Of a stretch of DNA of 53,184 bases, positions 26,861 to 35,164 are shown one piece after another; positions within the stretch are counted from its first letter, which is position 1, and each line of letters opens with the position of its first letter. The stretch is from the NCBI GenBank assembly GCA_024641125.1, contig JAHEDQ010000001.1:6026-59209 (forward strand), given 5' to 3'. The notes beneath the pieces were generated by a model. The model saw only the letters and a list, made by a program, of their open reading frames with translations. It was not told where the DNA came from and made no database searches. This DNA is from Candidatus Competibacteraceae bacterium (GTDB lineage Bacteria > Pseudomonadota > Gammaproteobacteria > Competibacterales > JAHEDQ01). A program made the translations under genes and the position numbers.

Positions 26861-27210
26861 GAAGCCTCTGATCTATTCGTGAACGTGCATCTTGGGGCTG
26901 AAATGCACAGCTTCATCGTTGCAGATCTTGGCAATAGCACAACTATTACCCGCCATCTGCGCCTTGAATCTGCACATTTCACCCTCCAATCTGCCTCGTC
27001 CAGAATAAATCTTAGGCTCCCTGACTGATCCGCTGCGGTTCGCAAACTGATCGGGCCCGCGCCTCGAAGCCGCTCGGGGCTTGCTCACACCGGGGTGCGT
27101 GCAGGAGGTTCCCGTTTGGTCGCCGCATCGTTCATGTTCCACGGTCATGGCCCCGCACCACGAGGCCTCGGCTTGAACCGCCCTGGATACCGAGACGCGA
27201 TGCGTATCAA
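26861..27210. other. gap after the suf operon
   Basis: 350 bases without a supported gene. GTGCAT (26885-26890) and ATGCAC (26903-26908) could form a 6-base stem. A minus-strand frame (27148 to 26873) ends in NSCAIAKICNDEAVHFSP, which looks more protein-like than the rest of it, but no family is recognised and no ribosome-binding site precedes it. Confidence 0.35.
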
Positions 27211-28101
27211 GTGAGCAAATCTTCCCTGGATCTGCATACCCGGGGGACGGCCATCGTCGCCCTGGGCGTTTTGCTGCTGAGCTTTGATGCGCTGATGGTG
27301 CGTCTGGCGGGGACCAGTGCCTGGAACGTCATCTTCTGGCGCGGTGTGTTCATCTTTGTGTCTTTGGCGCTTTACGATGGATTGATCCAGCGCGGTGCCG
27401 GGTTCATGGCGGTCCGTGACAGGCTGCGTCCAGCGTTGATTGCCGGTTTTCTCGCCGGTGTCGGCCTGGCGCTTTTCCCCCTGTCGATTATGCAAACCAC
27501 GGTGGCCAACACCGTTGTCATCCTCACCACAACGCCGTTCTTCGCCGCCCTGTTCACCCGCCTGTTTTTGGGTGAACCCGTGCCGGGCCGAACCTGGGTG
27601 GCTATCTGCACGGTGGCCGTGGGCGTGGGCTGGATTTTCGCCGGTTCTCTGAGTGCGGGTGGCTTGATCGGCGATGTGCTGGCCTTGTGTGCCGCCGCCT
27701 GGTTCGGCCTCAATATGACCTATTTGCGCAAACACCCCGATATCCCCAGGATTCCCATCGTCGCCATGAGCGGAGTGGTCGCGGCGATTCTGGCTCTGGT
27801 GCCGGCGCTGCCGTTCCAGGTGCCCGTGGCCGGACTGAGATTTTTGGCGGTGAGCGGGCTGGTGCAGATGCCCCTGGCCATGGTGATGATCTCTGTGGGA
27901 ACCCGGTTTCTGCCCCCCGCTGAGGTTACGCTGTTGTTGCTGATCGAAACCCTGCTCGGCCCAATCTGGGTTTGGCGGATTCTCGGTGAGGTGCCGGGAA
28001 TCGATACGCTTCTGGGGGGCGGGCTCATTCTCCTTACTCTGACCGCGCATTCCTATGCGACCCTGCGACAGATGAAGCGACAAGCCCTGAAGAGCGCCTG
28101 A
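27211..28101 (+). CDS. EamA-family (DMT) permease
   Basis: The protein has 296 residues from a GTG at 27211. It has ten predicted membrane helices in two EamA repeats, with the second-repeat motif WVWRILGEVPG near the end and a SDALMVRLAG-like first helix. It would be an inner-membrane exporter or importer of a small metabolite; EamA sequence does not fix the substrate. It is a single gene between the suf operon and the CheA-like gene. Confidence 0.9.
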   Translation: MSKSSLDLHTRGTAIVALGVLLLSFDALMVRLAGTSAWNVIFWRGVFIFVSLALYDGLIQRGAGFMAVRDRLRPALIAGFLAGVGLALFPLSIMQTTVANTVVILTTTPFFAALFTRLFLGEPVPGRTWVAICTVAVGVGWIFAGSLSAGGLIGDVLALCAAAWFGLNMTYLRKHPDIPRIPIVAMSGVVAAILALVPALPFQVPVAGLRFLAVSGLVQMPLAMVMISVGTRFLPPAEVTLLLLIETLLGPIWVWRILGEVPGIDTLLGGGLILLTLTAHSYATLRQMKRQALKSA

Positions 28102-28171
28102 GTTGCCGCCACTCCGCGGTTGTCTAAGCGGGCGGGGGGTGCCACGATAGTCGCTGGTTTTCTCGACCTCC

Positions 28172-29503
28172 GTGCGCCGACTGTGTTTGCGGTCGGGCGA
28201 TGATCTGTATGACCTTATGAACCTTGCCGGACTTCATACTCGTTTCCAATTCGCATTGCTCCAGCTGATACGCGGTCACGATGCGGCGCGTCAGCTCGAC
28301 GTGCTGGCGAAAATGGCCAGGGTCCTGTCGCTTGCCCCGTTCAGCGATCAGACCAGTGCGCATTGGCGTATCGTGGCGCAAATCGTCGCCGTTGCCGGCA
28401 CCCGCGCCGAGCCCGAGACCCGTAAGCGTCTACTGGGATGTTTGCGGCAGGCGGAGCAGGATCTGGGGCGCTTGGCCAGGGAAGGGGATGGCTTTTTCAG
28501 CGACGCGCCTGCTCGTCGCGTACGGGGCCGAATGGAAGCCTTTCTATCCGTTTTGGAACGGGACCGAGCGGCTGACGCGGCTCAACTTCCCGACCGCTCC
28601 GGCGCCAGCGATTTCATCGCGGAGACGCGGACGGGGGATCCTGATGAGTCGGAGCTGGATGAAGCAGTCGTATCGGATGACGGACCCGCGCCGGCGACCG
28701 CGAATGACAGCCCCCTGTCGTCACCCGAGCTGGCGGCCCTGCAATCGACCATGGCAAAAATGGCCGCCCATGATGCCTGGGGTGTGTTTGCGGATGACGC
28801 TCGGCCATCCACTGAAGGCGAATCCGGGAACAGCGCGGCGTCCGTGTTGGAAGTGGACCCGGCGGACTGTGCACCGATCGATCACGTGCTCCCGCGCTTG
28901 AAGTGGGTGGTGCGTCAAGGCTGCCGCGACCTCAATCGGATCTGCGAAATCGAGCTGGTGGATTCGGGCAATGTGCCCCGGACCATGCTCAAGGCCCTGG
29001 TTCCAATCCTGGAAACCTTGACCCGGAACGCCGTCTATCTTGGCGCGGTAATGCCACCGGCCGCGCCGACGCCTCAACCCACGCCGGCCTCCGATGAAGA
29101 AATCGATGAGCCGCCCGGCGAGGCGTCGACGCCCAAGCCATCTCGCCTGATGCTGGGCTATGGCGAGCGGGAAGGTCGTGGCGTGGTCGCGCTCGAGACC
29201 GAGACCCTGGCGCTGGATCTGACTGAACTCAGAGATGCGGCGCAGACAGCCATGCCCGGTCCCGATCCGCTGACACCCTCCGGTTTGGCAGGGCTGCTGC
29301 TGAATCCGGAGTTTTCTCCGGCGGATCGTGCGCGCCAGGTCGCGGGTTACGGCAGCGGCCTGGCCGAGGCCGCGGACACGGTGCACTCCATGGGCGGTGG
29401 CCTGGCTGTGGAGGCCGTGGGAGAAGGCGGGTTGCGTTTTGTTTTGACGCTGCCCCCATGGCGCTTGGTCGAAGCCGATTTGGAAGCGTCCGGTTCCGGC
29501 TGA
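28172..29503 (+). CDS. degenerate CheA/PilL-like histidine-kinase-core protein
   Basis: 443 residues from the GTG at 28172; an ATG at 28217 is possible, and neither has a clear ribosome-binding site. Residues 236-291 (IDHVLPRLKWVVRQGC...LTRNAVYLGA) align by eye with the CheA dimer-ATPase core before the N box. Residues 376-428 (LLLNPEFSPADRARQVAGYGSGL...MGGGLAVEAVGEGGLRFVLTLP) align with the F and G boxes. The N box lacks the usual NAxxHG(I/D) residues, and there is no HPt domain or phospho-His. Residues 140-235 are acidic and low-complexity. It is probably catalytically inactive or a divergent regulator. No cheW, cheY or pil genes are nearby. Confidence 0.65.
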   Translation: MRRLCLRSGDDLYDLMNLAGLHTRFQFALLQLIRGHDAARQLDVLAKMARVLSLAPFSDQTSAHWRIVAQIVAVAGTRAEPETRKRLLGCLRQAEQDLGRLAREGDGFFSDAPARRVRGRMEAFLSVLERDRAADAAQLPDRSGASDFIAETRTGDPDESELDEAVVSDDGPAPATANDSPLSSPELAALQSTMAKMAAHDAWGVFADDARPSTEGESGNSAASVLEVDPADCAPIDHVLPRLKWVVRQGCRDLNRICEIELVDSGNVPRTMLKALVPILETLTRNAVYLGAVMPPAAPTPQPTPASDEEIDEPPGEASTPKPSRLMLGYGEREGRGVVALETETLALDLTELRDAAQTAMPGPDPLTPSGLAGLLLNPEFSPADRARQVAGYGSGLAEAADTVHSMGGGLAVEAVGEGGLRFVLTLPPWRLVEADLEASGSG

Positions 29504-29530
29504 GGCCCAATGGGTCATGCCTTGCCGAGG

Positions 29531-30424
29531 CTACCGGGCGCTGTGTCGGTAGACATACAGTCCTGTGGCGACCACCATCCCCGCGCCCAGGATCACGCTG
29601 GGCGCCGGTGTTTCCTTCCAAACCAGGAAACCCAGCAGGGCTGCCCAGATCAGCGCGGTAAAGTCATACGGCGCCACCACGTAGACCGGTGCATAGCGAT
29701 AAGCCTGCATCAGTCCATATAGTCCCAGTGCACTGGTCAGTCCAAGCAACCCCATCAACCCGCCGTCCGATGCGCTCGCCACCGGCGTCCATATCCAGGG
29801 CAGGGTAGCGGCGGTCACCAGGGCCATGCCCAGGGCGCCGTAGAACACAAGCTGCTCGCTCCGTTCGGTGACGGATAGAAAGCGGGCGTGTATCAGCCAC
29901 AGGGCATACAGCGCACTGCCCGCCAACGCGGCGGCGACCCCGAGCCAATCGGTGCTGTGCCACTGCGGGCCGATCATGATGATTACCCCGCTGAAACCCA
30001 CCCCGAGTGCGAGCGTCCTCGGCCCGTCGGCGCGTTCACCCAGCAACGGGCCGGACAGGGCGGCGATGAACAGCGGTGCGGTCATGGCAAAGGCCAAGGC
30101 GTCCGCCAGCGGCAGCCGGGTCAGTGAATAGTAAAAGCTCATAAAGCTGGCGAACTGCAGGCCCACGTGCAGCAGATAGCGCGCCGGTCGGCGGGTGGGC
30201 AGGGCAAAGACGCCGGCCAGATGGCGGGTCAGCAGGGCCAACGGAATCAGTACCAGCGCGCTGCGCACGAACATCAACTGCAGCAGCGGATAGTCTGCGG
30301 CGAGCCACTTGATGATCGCATCCTGTATCGACAGCACGCACATGGCCGCCAGCGCCAGTCGGATTGCCCGGGCCGGGTCCGAGGCCGGTGTCTGATTGGG
30401 TGGAAGCGCATTGTTGTCCTGCAT
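29531..30424 (-). CDS. EamA-family (DMT) permease
   Basis: The protein has 297 residues, with ten membrane helices in two EamA domains (MCVLSIQDAIIKWLA at the start, SALYALWLIHARFL in the middle, and PYDFTALIWAALLGFLVWKE late). It starts 40 bases after the stop of the CdhR-like regulator on the same strand, so the two are probably cotranscribed. This links it by position to quaternary-amine metabolism. Transport direction and substrate are unknown. Confidence 0.9.
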   Translation of the reverse strand: MQDNNALPPNQTPASDPARAIRLALAAMCVLSIQDAIIKWLAADYPLLQLMFVRSALVLIPLALLTRHLAGVFALPTRRPARYLLHVGLQFASFMSFYYSLTRLPLADALAFAMTAPLFIAALSGPLLGERADGPRTLALGVGFSGVIIMIGPQWHSTDWLGVAAALAGSALYALWLIHARFLSVTERSEQLVFYGALGMALVTAATLPWIWTPVASASDGGLMGLLGLTSALGLYGLMQAYRYAPVYVVAPYDFTALIWAALLGFLVWKETPAPSVILGAGMVVATGLYVYRHSAR

Positions 30425-30463
30425 GGAGATGCTTTCGCTGCTGGCTGCCCGCGAGGCGCGTGT

Positions 30464-31456
30464 CTATCGATCGCCGGTCGCTCCGCCGGTGCGGGGGCGG
30501 CGGTTGCGCAGGGCGGACGGGTTCTGTCCATAGGTATTGCGGTAGCAGCGGGAAAAACTGGGAAGGGAAGCGAATCCACAGCGAAAAGCGATGTCGGTCA
30601 CGGAATGCTGACTTTGCTCCAGCAGCCCGCGCGCCCGTTCCAGCCGCAGTCGTCGATAGTAGGCGCCGGGGGTGATACCCAGCCACCGGTTAAACACACG
30701 TTCCAGCTCGCGCAGCGATATGTCCAGACAAGTGGCAAGGTCACGGGTGGAAAGTGGCTCTTCGATACGTGATTCCATCAACGCCACGGCACGGTGCACG
30801 TTCGCATTGGGGCATTGCAGGCGTTGGTCCAGGCTGTGGCGCTGGGCGGCATCGGCCGAGCGCATCGGGCTGTAGACGAACTGTTCGGCCACCGACACCG
30901 CCAATGCCCGCCCGTGCCGACATTCTACGATGTGCAGCATCAGGTCCAGACATGCGGTCGCGCCGGCGGCGGTCAGGCGGCCGCGATCCACCAGGTACAG
31001 TGCTTCCCGTGTCTGTACCGCCGGGAATCGTTCCCGGAAATCGTCCAGCGCCTCCCAGTGCACCGTGGCCTGATATCCGTTGAGCAATCCGGCTCGGGCC
31101 AGTACATAGGCACCGGTGTCCGCCGCCGCCAGATGTGTGCCGGCCAGGGCACGGCCCCTGAGCCACCCCAGCATACGGCTATCGACGGCCGACATGGGCT
31201 GGTCGCTGGCCAGAACCACGACCAGGTCGGACGGCGGTGCGTCATGCAACCCGTGCTCCACGACGCTGACCATATCGTTACTGGCCCGGACCGGGGCGCC
31301 GTCAGGGGACATCAGGGACCACTGAAACAGCCGGCGACCTGAGATCCGGTTCGCCGCGCGCAGCGGCTCCGTGGCCGATGAGAAGGCCATAAGCGAGTAC
31401 TGGGGGAGCAACAGAAAGATCAGTTTCAAAGGCGTGGGGCCGTCTGCGTCGAGCAT
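30464..31456 (-). CDS. GlxA-type AraC-family regulator, CdhR-like
   Basis: The protein has 330 residues. The N-terminal DJ-1/PfpI-like domain (LIFLLLPQYSLMAFSSATEPLRAANR, then HWEALDDF) lacks an amidase triad and serves as a sensor. The C-terminal AraC-type double helix-turn-helix ends DIAFRCGFASLPSFSRCYRN. This is the CdhR/GbdR/ArgR/SouR class. Divergence from the carnitine operon (BKACE start 136 bases away) makes it the likely activator, as CdhR is for carnitine dehydrogenase in Pseudomonas. The carnitine assignment is from context. Confidence 0.9.
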   Translation of the reverse strand: MLDADGPTPLKLIFLLLPQYSLMAFSSATEPLRAANRISGRRLFQWSLMSPDGAPVRASNDMVSVVEHGLHDAPPSDLVVVLASDQPMSAVDSRMLGWLRGRALAGTHLAAADTGAYVLARAGLLNGYQATVHWEALDDFRERFPAVQTREALYLVDRGRLTAAGATACLDLMLHIVECRHGRALAVSVAEQFVYSPMRSADAAQRHSLDQRLQCPNANVHRAVALMESRIEEPLSTRDLATCLDISLRELERVFNRWLGITPGAYYRRLRLERARGLLEQSQHSVTDIAFRCGFASLPSFSRCYRNTYGQNPSALRNRRPRTGGATGDR

Positions 31457-31592
31457 GATCTTGGCCCTCGAAACTTACACTCGAAACAATCGTTAAATGT
31501 TAAGTCGCCGTCGATAAATGAAAACATGAGCGGGACGCCAATGCTAGCGTGCGAATGTGCAACCTCAAGCCGAGGCGGAACCGGGAGCACTC
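31457..31592. promoter_or_regulatory. divergent control region cdhR-like / carnitine operon
   Basis: 136 relatively AT-rich bases lie between the divergent genes. It contains TTAAATGTTAAG (about 31493-31504) and GATAAATG (about 31512). These may be parts of promoters or a GlxA-type operator, but no -35/-10 pair can be named with confidence. GGGAG precedes the BKACE ATG at 31593. Confidence 0.45.
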
Positions 31593-32504
31593 ATGAGCCT
31601 CACGCCGAATCGGAATCTGTTCATTACCTGCGCGGTCACCGGCTCCGGTGGCACCCAGGATCGATCACCCCATGTGCCGCGCAGCCCGGCGCAGATTGCC
31701 GCCAGCGCCATCGACGCGGCCAAGGCAGGCGCAGCGGTGGTGCATTGCCACGTGCGGGATCCGGAATCCGGTGCGCCCAGCCGTCGGGTGGCGCTCTATC
31801 GGGAGGTGACCGAACGCATACGGGCCGCCGATGTGGATGTGGTGCTCAACTTGACTGCGGGTATGGGGGGCGATCTGGTGTTCGGCTCCAGCGAATCACC
31901 CCTGCCATTGGATGCCCAGGGTACGGATATGGTGGGCGCCAGCGAACGCATGCGCCACGTGGCCGTGTGCCTCCCCGAGATCTGCACGCTGGACTGCGGC
32001 ACCATGAACTTCGCCGAAGCCGACTATGTCATGACCAACACCCCCGGGATGCTGAGGGCCATGGGCAGGATTACCGCGGAACTCGCGGTGCGCGCCGAGA
32101 TCGAGGTGTTCGACACTGGCCATCTTTGGCTGGCCAAGCAACTGGTCAAAGAGGGCGTCATTGGCGATCCGGTGCTGTTGCAGCTGTGCATGGGCATCCC
32201 ATGGGGCGCGCCGGACGATCTCAATACGCTGATGGCCATGGTCAACAACATACCGCAGGGGTGGCATTTCTCCGCCTTTTCCATCGGCCGCAATGAGATG
32301 CCCTATGCGGCTGCGGCGATGTTGGCCGGCGGCAATGTGCGGGTCGGACTGGAAGACAATCTCTGGCTGGACAAGGGTGTGCTGGCCACCAACGCGCAGT
32401 TGGTCGAGCGTGCCGCCACCGTGGTCACCAATATGGGTGCTCGGCTCATGGGTCCGGCAGAGGTGCGGGACATGTTGGCACTCACCAAGCGGGCGCCGGC
32501 GTGA
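31593..32504 (+). CDS. BKACE-family enzyme, probable 3-dehydrocarnitine cleavage enzyme
   Basis: The protein has 303 residues from the ATG at 31593 (GGGAG upstream; a GTG at 31557 is less likely). It belongs to the beta-keto acid cleavage enzyme family: a Zn-dependent TIM barrel with FITCAVTGSG, the metal-binding HCHVRDPESG and LNLTAGMGGD. For dehydrocarnitine the reaction is with acetyl-CoA to betainyl-CoA and acetoacetate. That specificity is inferred from fusion to carnitine dehydrogenase in the next gene, with which it overlaps in GTGA. Confidence 0.9.
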   Translation: MSLTPNRNLFITCAVTGSGGTQDRSPHVPRSPAQIAASAIDAAKAGAAVVHCHVRDPESGAPSRRVALYREVTERIRAADVDVVLNLTAGMGGDLVFGSSESPLPLDAQGTDMVGASERMRHVAVCLPEICTLDCGTMNFAEADYVMTNTPGMLRAMGRITAELAVRAEIEVFDTGHLWLAKQLVKEGVIGDPVLLQLCMGIPWGAPDDLNTLMAMVNNIPQGWHFSAFSIGRNEMPYAAAAMLAGGNVRVGLEDNLWLDKGVLATNAQLVERAATVVTNMGARLMGPAEVRDMLALTKRAPA

Positions 32505-33982
32505 AGCGCGGGGGGCGGGCGGGCATTATCGGGGGCGGTGTCATTGGCGGCGGTTGGGCCGCGCGTTTCCTGCTGCACGGCTGGGATGTGGCGGTCTACG
32601 ATCCCGCACCCGAGGCCGCCCGGATGGTGGGGGAGGTGCTGGAAAATGCCCGGCGGGCCTTGCCGTCCCTCGCCGACTGCGACATGCCGGTGGAGGGCCG
32701 TCTGACGTTTTCGGCGTCCCTGGCCGAGGCGGTGGTCGGCGCCGCGTGGATACAGGAAAGCGTGCCGGAACGCCTTGCGCTCAAGCATCGGGTGATGGCC
32801 GAAATCCAGACCCATGCCGATCCCGATGCCGTCATCGGCTCTTCAACCTCCGGCTTCAAGCCGTCCGAACTCCAGGCCGGCGCGCCGAATCCCGGACGCG
32901 TGCTGGTGGCGCATCCGTTCAATCCGGTCTATCTCATTCCCCTGGTGGAACTGGTGCCCGGCGAGCGCTGCGATGCGGATGCAATCACCGTCGCCACCGA
33001 CGTAGTCACCGGCGTTGGGATGAAACCCCTGCTTGTGCGCAAGGAAATCGATGCCCACATCGCCGACCGTTTTCTGGAGGCCGTCTGGCGTGAGGCGCTG
33101 TGGCTGGTCAGGGACGGCATCGCCACCACCGAGGAAATCGACGACGCCATACGCTTTGGTTTTGGGCTGCGTTGGGCCCAGATGGGTCTGTTCGAGACCT
33201 ACCGTGTTGCCGGTGGCGAGGCGGGCATGGCCCATTTCATTGCTCAGTTCGGCCCCTGTCTCAAGTGGCCCTGGACCCGACTGACCGATGTGCCGGAGCT
33301 GACCGATGAGCTGGTGGACACCATCTCGGCCCAATCCGACGCTCAGTCCGGCGCTTATTCCATTCGAGAACTGGAACGCATCCGGGACGATAATCTGGTC
33401 GGTATACTTCGCGCCTTGAAGGCGCGTGATTGGGGCGCTGGTGCCCTGCTGCGGGCCCACGACCGCCGGCTGATGGCGGACATCCCAGCGGCCGAGCCGT
33501 TCGGCGAAACCTCTCCGCAGCCCTTGGAGATGCTCACTTTGACGGTCCTGCCCGCCTGGATAGACTACAACGGCCACATGACCGAACACCGCTACCTCCA
33601 GGTGTTCGGGGAGACCTCGGATGCATTGCTACGGCGCATTGGCGTGGACGCGGACTATGTCGCCTCGGGCCGCAGCTACTATACGGTGGAAACCCACATC
33701 ATGCATGTGGACGAGGTCGCGGAGGGCCAGGGTCTGAGAACCAGCACGCAGGTTCTGGCGGTGGACGACAAGCGCCTGCATGTGTTTCATCGCATGCGCG
33801 CCGCCAAAGACGATCGGCTGATCGCAACCGCCGAGCAGATGCTGCTCCATGTGGATGCGACGGCCGGTCGCGCCTGTACCGCGCAGCCGGCCGTGCTTGC
33901 CCGGCTGCGTACCCTGGCAGAAGCCCACGGCTCGCTGGCGTGGCCCGAGTCTGCCGGGCGCCGTGTCGGACAACGGGACTGA
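32501..33982 (+). CDS. lcdH: L-carnitine dehydrogenase fused to a C-terminal thioesterase
   Basis: 493 residues; GTG start inside the BKACE stop. Residues 1-320 are a 3-hydroxyacyl-CoA-dehydrogenase-like fold: the Rossmann loop GIIGGGVIGGGW, IQESVPERLALK, SSTSGFKPSEL and HPFNPVYLIPLVELVPG. Together these are the features of L-carnitine 3-dehydrogenase (L-carnitine + NAD to 3-dehydrocarnitine). Residues about 344-493 are a hotdog 4HBT domain (LPAWIDYNGHMTEHRY, catalytic Asp in IDYNGHM), like the betainyl-CoA thioesterase that in Pseudomonas is encoded separately (cdhB). The fusion gives two of the three steps from carnitine to glycine betaine in one polypeptide. Confidence 0.92.
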   Translation: MKRGGRAGIIGGGVIGGGWAARFLLHGWDVAVYDPAPEAARMVGEVLENARRALPSLADCDMPVEGRLTFSASLAEAVVGAAWIQESVPERLALKHRVMAEIQTHADPDAVIGSSTSGFKPSELQAGAPNPGRVLVAHPFNPVYLIPLVELVPGERCDADAITVATDVVTGVGMKPLLVRKEIDAHIADRFLEAVWREALWLVRDGIATTEEIDDAIRFGFGLRWAQMGLFETYRVAGGEAGMAHFIAQFGPCLKWPWTRLTDVPELTDELVDTISAQSDAQSGAYSIRELERIRDDNLVGILRALKARDWGAGALLRAHDRRLMADIPAAEPFGETSPQPLEMLTLTVLPAWIDYNGHMTEHRYLQVFGETSDALLRRIGVDADYVASGRSYYTVETHIMHVDEVAEGQGLRTSTQVLAVDDKRLHVFHRMRAAKDDRLIATAEQMLLHVDATAGRACTAQPAVLARLRTLAEAHGSLAWPESAGRRVGQRD

Positions 33983-34003
33983 GACGCTCCGAAGGGAAAG
34001 CCG

Positions 34004-35164
34004 ATGGATTTTGCACTCAGTCAGGAACAGCAAATGATCGTGGACACGGTTCGCGCATTTGTCGAAAACGAGATCCATCCCCACGAAGATGCGCTGGAGC
34101 GCACCGGACGGGTGCCCGCGGAACTGGGCCAGGAGATCAGTCGCAAGTGTCGCGAACTGGGTTTTTTCGCCTGTAATCTGCCGGAGGCGGCGGGGGGCGG
34201 GGGTTTGTCCCACCTGGATTTCACCCTGGTGGAGCGGGAGTTGGGCCGAGGGTCCATGGGTCTGACGGTGTTTTTTGGCCGTCCGTCCGGCATCCTGATG
34301 GCCTGCCAGGGCGAACAGCGTGAGCGTTACTTGTTGCCCGCTGTGAAAGGCGAGAAGTTCGACGCCCTGGCCATGACAGAGCCCGATGCGGGCTCCGATG
34401 TGCGGGGCATGAAATGCCATGGCCGGCCCGATGGCGACGATTGGATCGTCAACGGCACCAAGCACTTCATCTCACACGCCGACATCGCCGACTTCGTGAT
34501 CGTCTTTGTGGCCACTGGCGAGGAGGACACGGCACGGGGGCCGAAGAAGCGCATCACCTGTTTTCTGGTGGATCGCGGCACACCGGGATTCGAAATCCGT
34601 CCGGGCTATCGATCCGTTTCCCATCGGGGCTACCACAACTGCATTCTCAGCTTCGACAACTGCCGGTTGTCGTCCGGCCAGATACTGGGCGAGTTGCACC
34701 GAGGCTTCGACATCGCCAGCCAATGGCTTTACGGCACCCGCCTTACCGTGGCAGCCACCTGCGTGGGCCGCGCCCGGCGCGCCTTCGAGCTGGCGCTGCC
34801 CCAGGCGGTGGAGCGCAGGCAGTTCGGGCAGCAAATCGGCAAGTTTCAGGGCGTTTCGTTCAAGCTGGCCGATATGGTGACCGAAATCGACGCCGCCGAC
34901 TGGCTGACCCTTTCGGCTGCCTGGCGGCTGGATCAGGGTCTGGGCGCCAACCGGGAGATTGCCTCGGCCAAGCTGTATGCCTCTGAAATGCTGGCCCGGG
35001 TGACCGATGAGGCGATACAGGTGTTTGGCGGCATGGGCCTGATGGACGACCTGCCCCTGGCACGCCTTTGGCGCGATGCCCGGGTCGAACGGATCTGGGA
35101 CGGCACTTCGGAGATTCAGCGGCATATCATCAGTCGTGAACTGCTGCGGCCCCTGGGTGGATGA
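34004..35164 (+). CDS. acyl-CoA dehydrogenase of the carnitine operon
   Basis: The protein has 386 residues in the ACAD three-domain fold: N-terminal helices, the FAD/substrate motifs AMTEPDAGSD and KHFISHADIAD, and the C-terminal IQVFGGMGLMDDLPLARLWRD. In this place it would oxidise gamma-butyrobetainyl-CoA to crotonobetainyl-CoA (inference), passing electrons to ETF. The position of the MCAD catalytic Glu (in YEGT) is Asp here (RIWDGTSEIQRH). It starts 22 bases after the lcdH stop and is followed directly by the synthetase gene. Confidence 0.9.
   Translation: MDFALSQEQQMIVDTVRAFVENEIHPHEDALERTGRVPAELGQEISRKCRELGFFACNLPEAAGGGGLSHLDFTLVERELGRGSMGLTVFFGRPSGILMACQGEQRERYLLPAVKGEKFDALAMTEPDAGSDVRGMKCHGRPDGDDWIVNGTKHFISHADIADFVIVFVATGEEDTARGPKKRITCFLVDRGTPGFEIRPGYRSVSHRGYHNCILSFDNCRLSSGQILGELHRGFDIASQWLYGTRLTVAATCVGRARRAFELALPQAVERRQFGQQIGKFQGVSFKLADMVTEIDAADWLTLSAAWRLDQGLGANREIASAKLYASEMLARVTDEAIQVFGGMGLMDDLPLARLWRDARVERIWDGTSEIQRHIISRELLRPLGG

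Noticed and set aside
26873-27148. 91-codon minus-strand ORF after the suf operon
   Set aside because: Only the last 30 residues look protein-like; no ribosome-binding site and no recognised family, so it is mentioned only in the gap description.
27145-28083. 312-codon minus-strand open frame rich in Gln, His and Arg
   Set aside because: Antisense to the EamA permease; composition is that of a membrane-protein complement, not a real protein.
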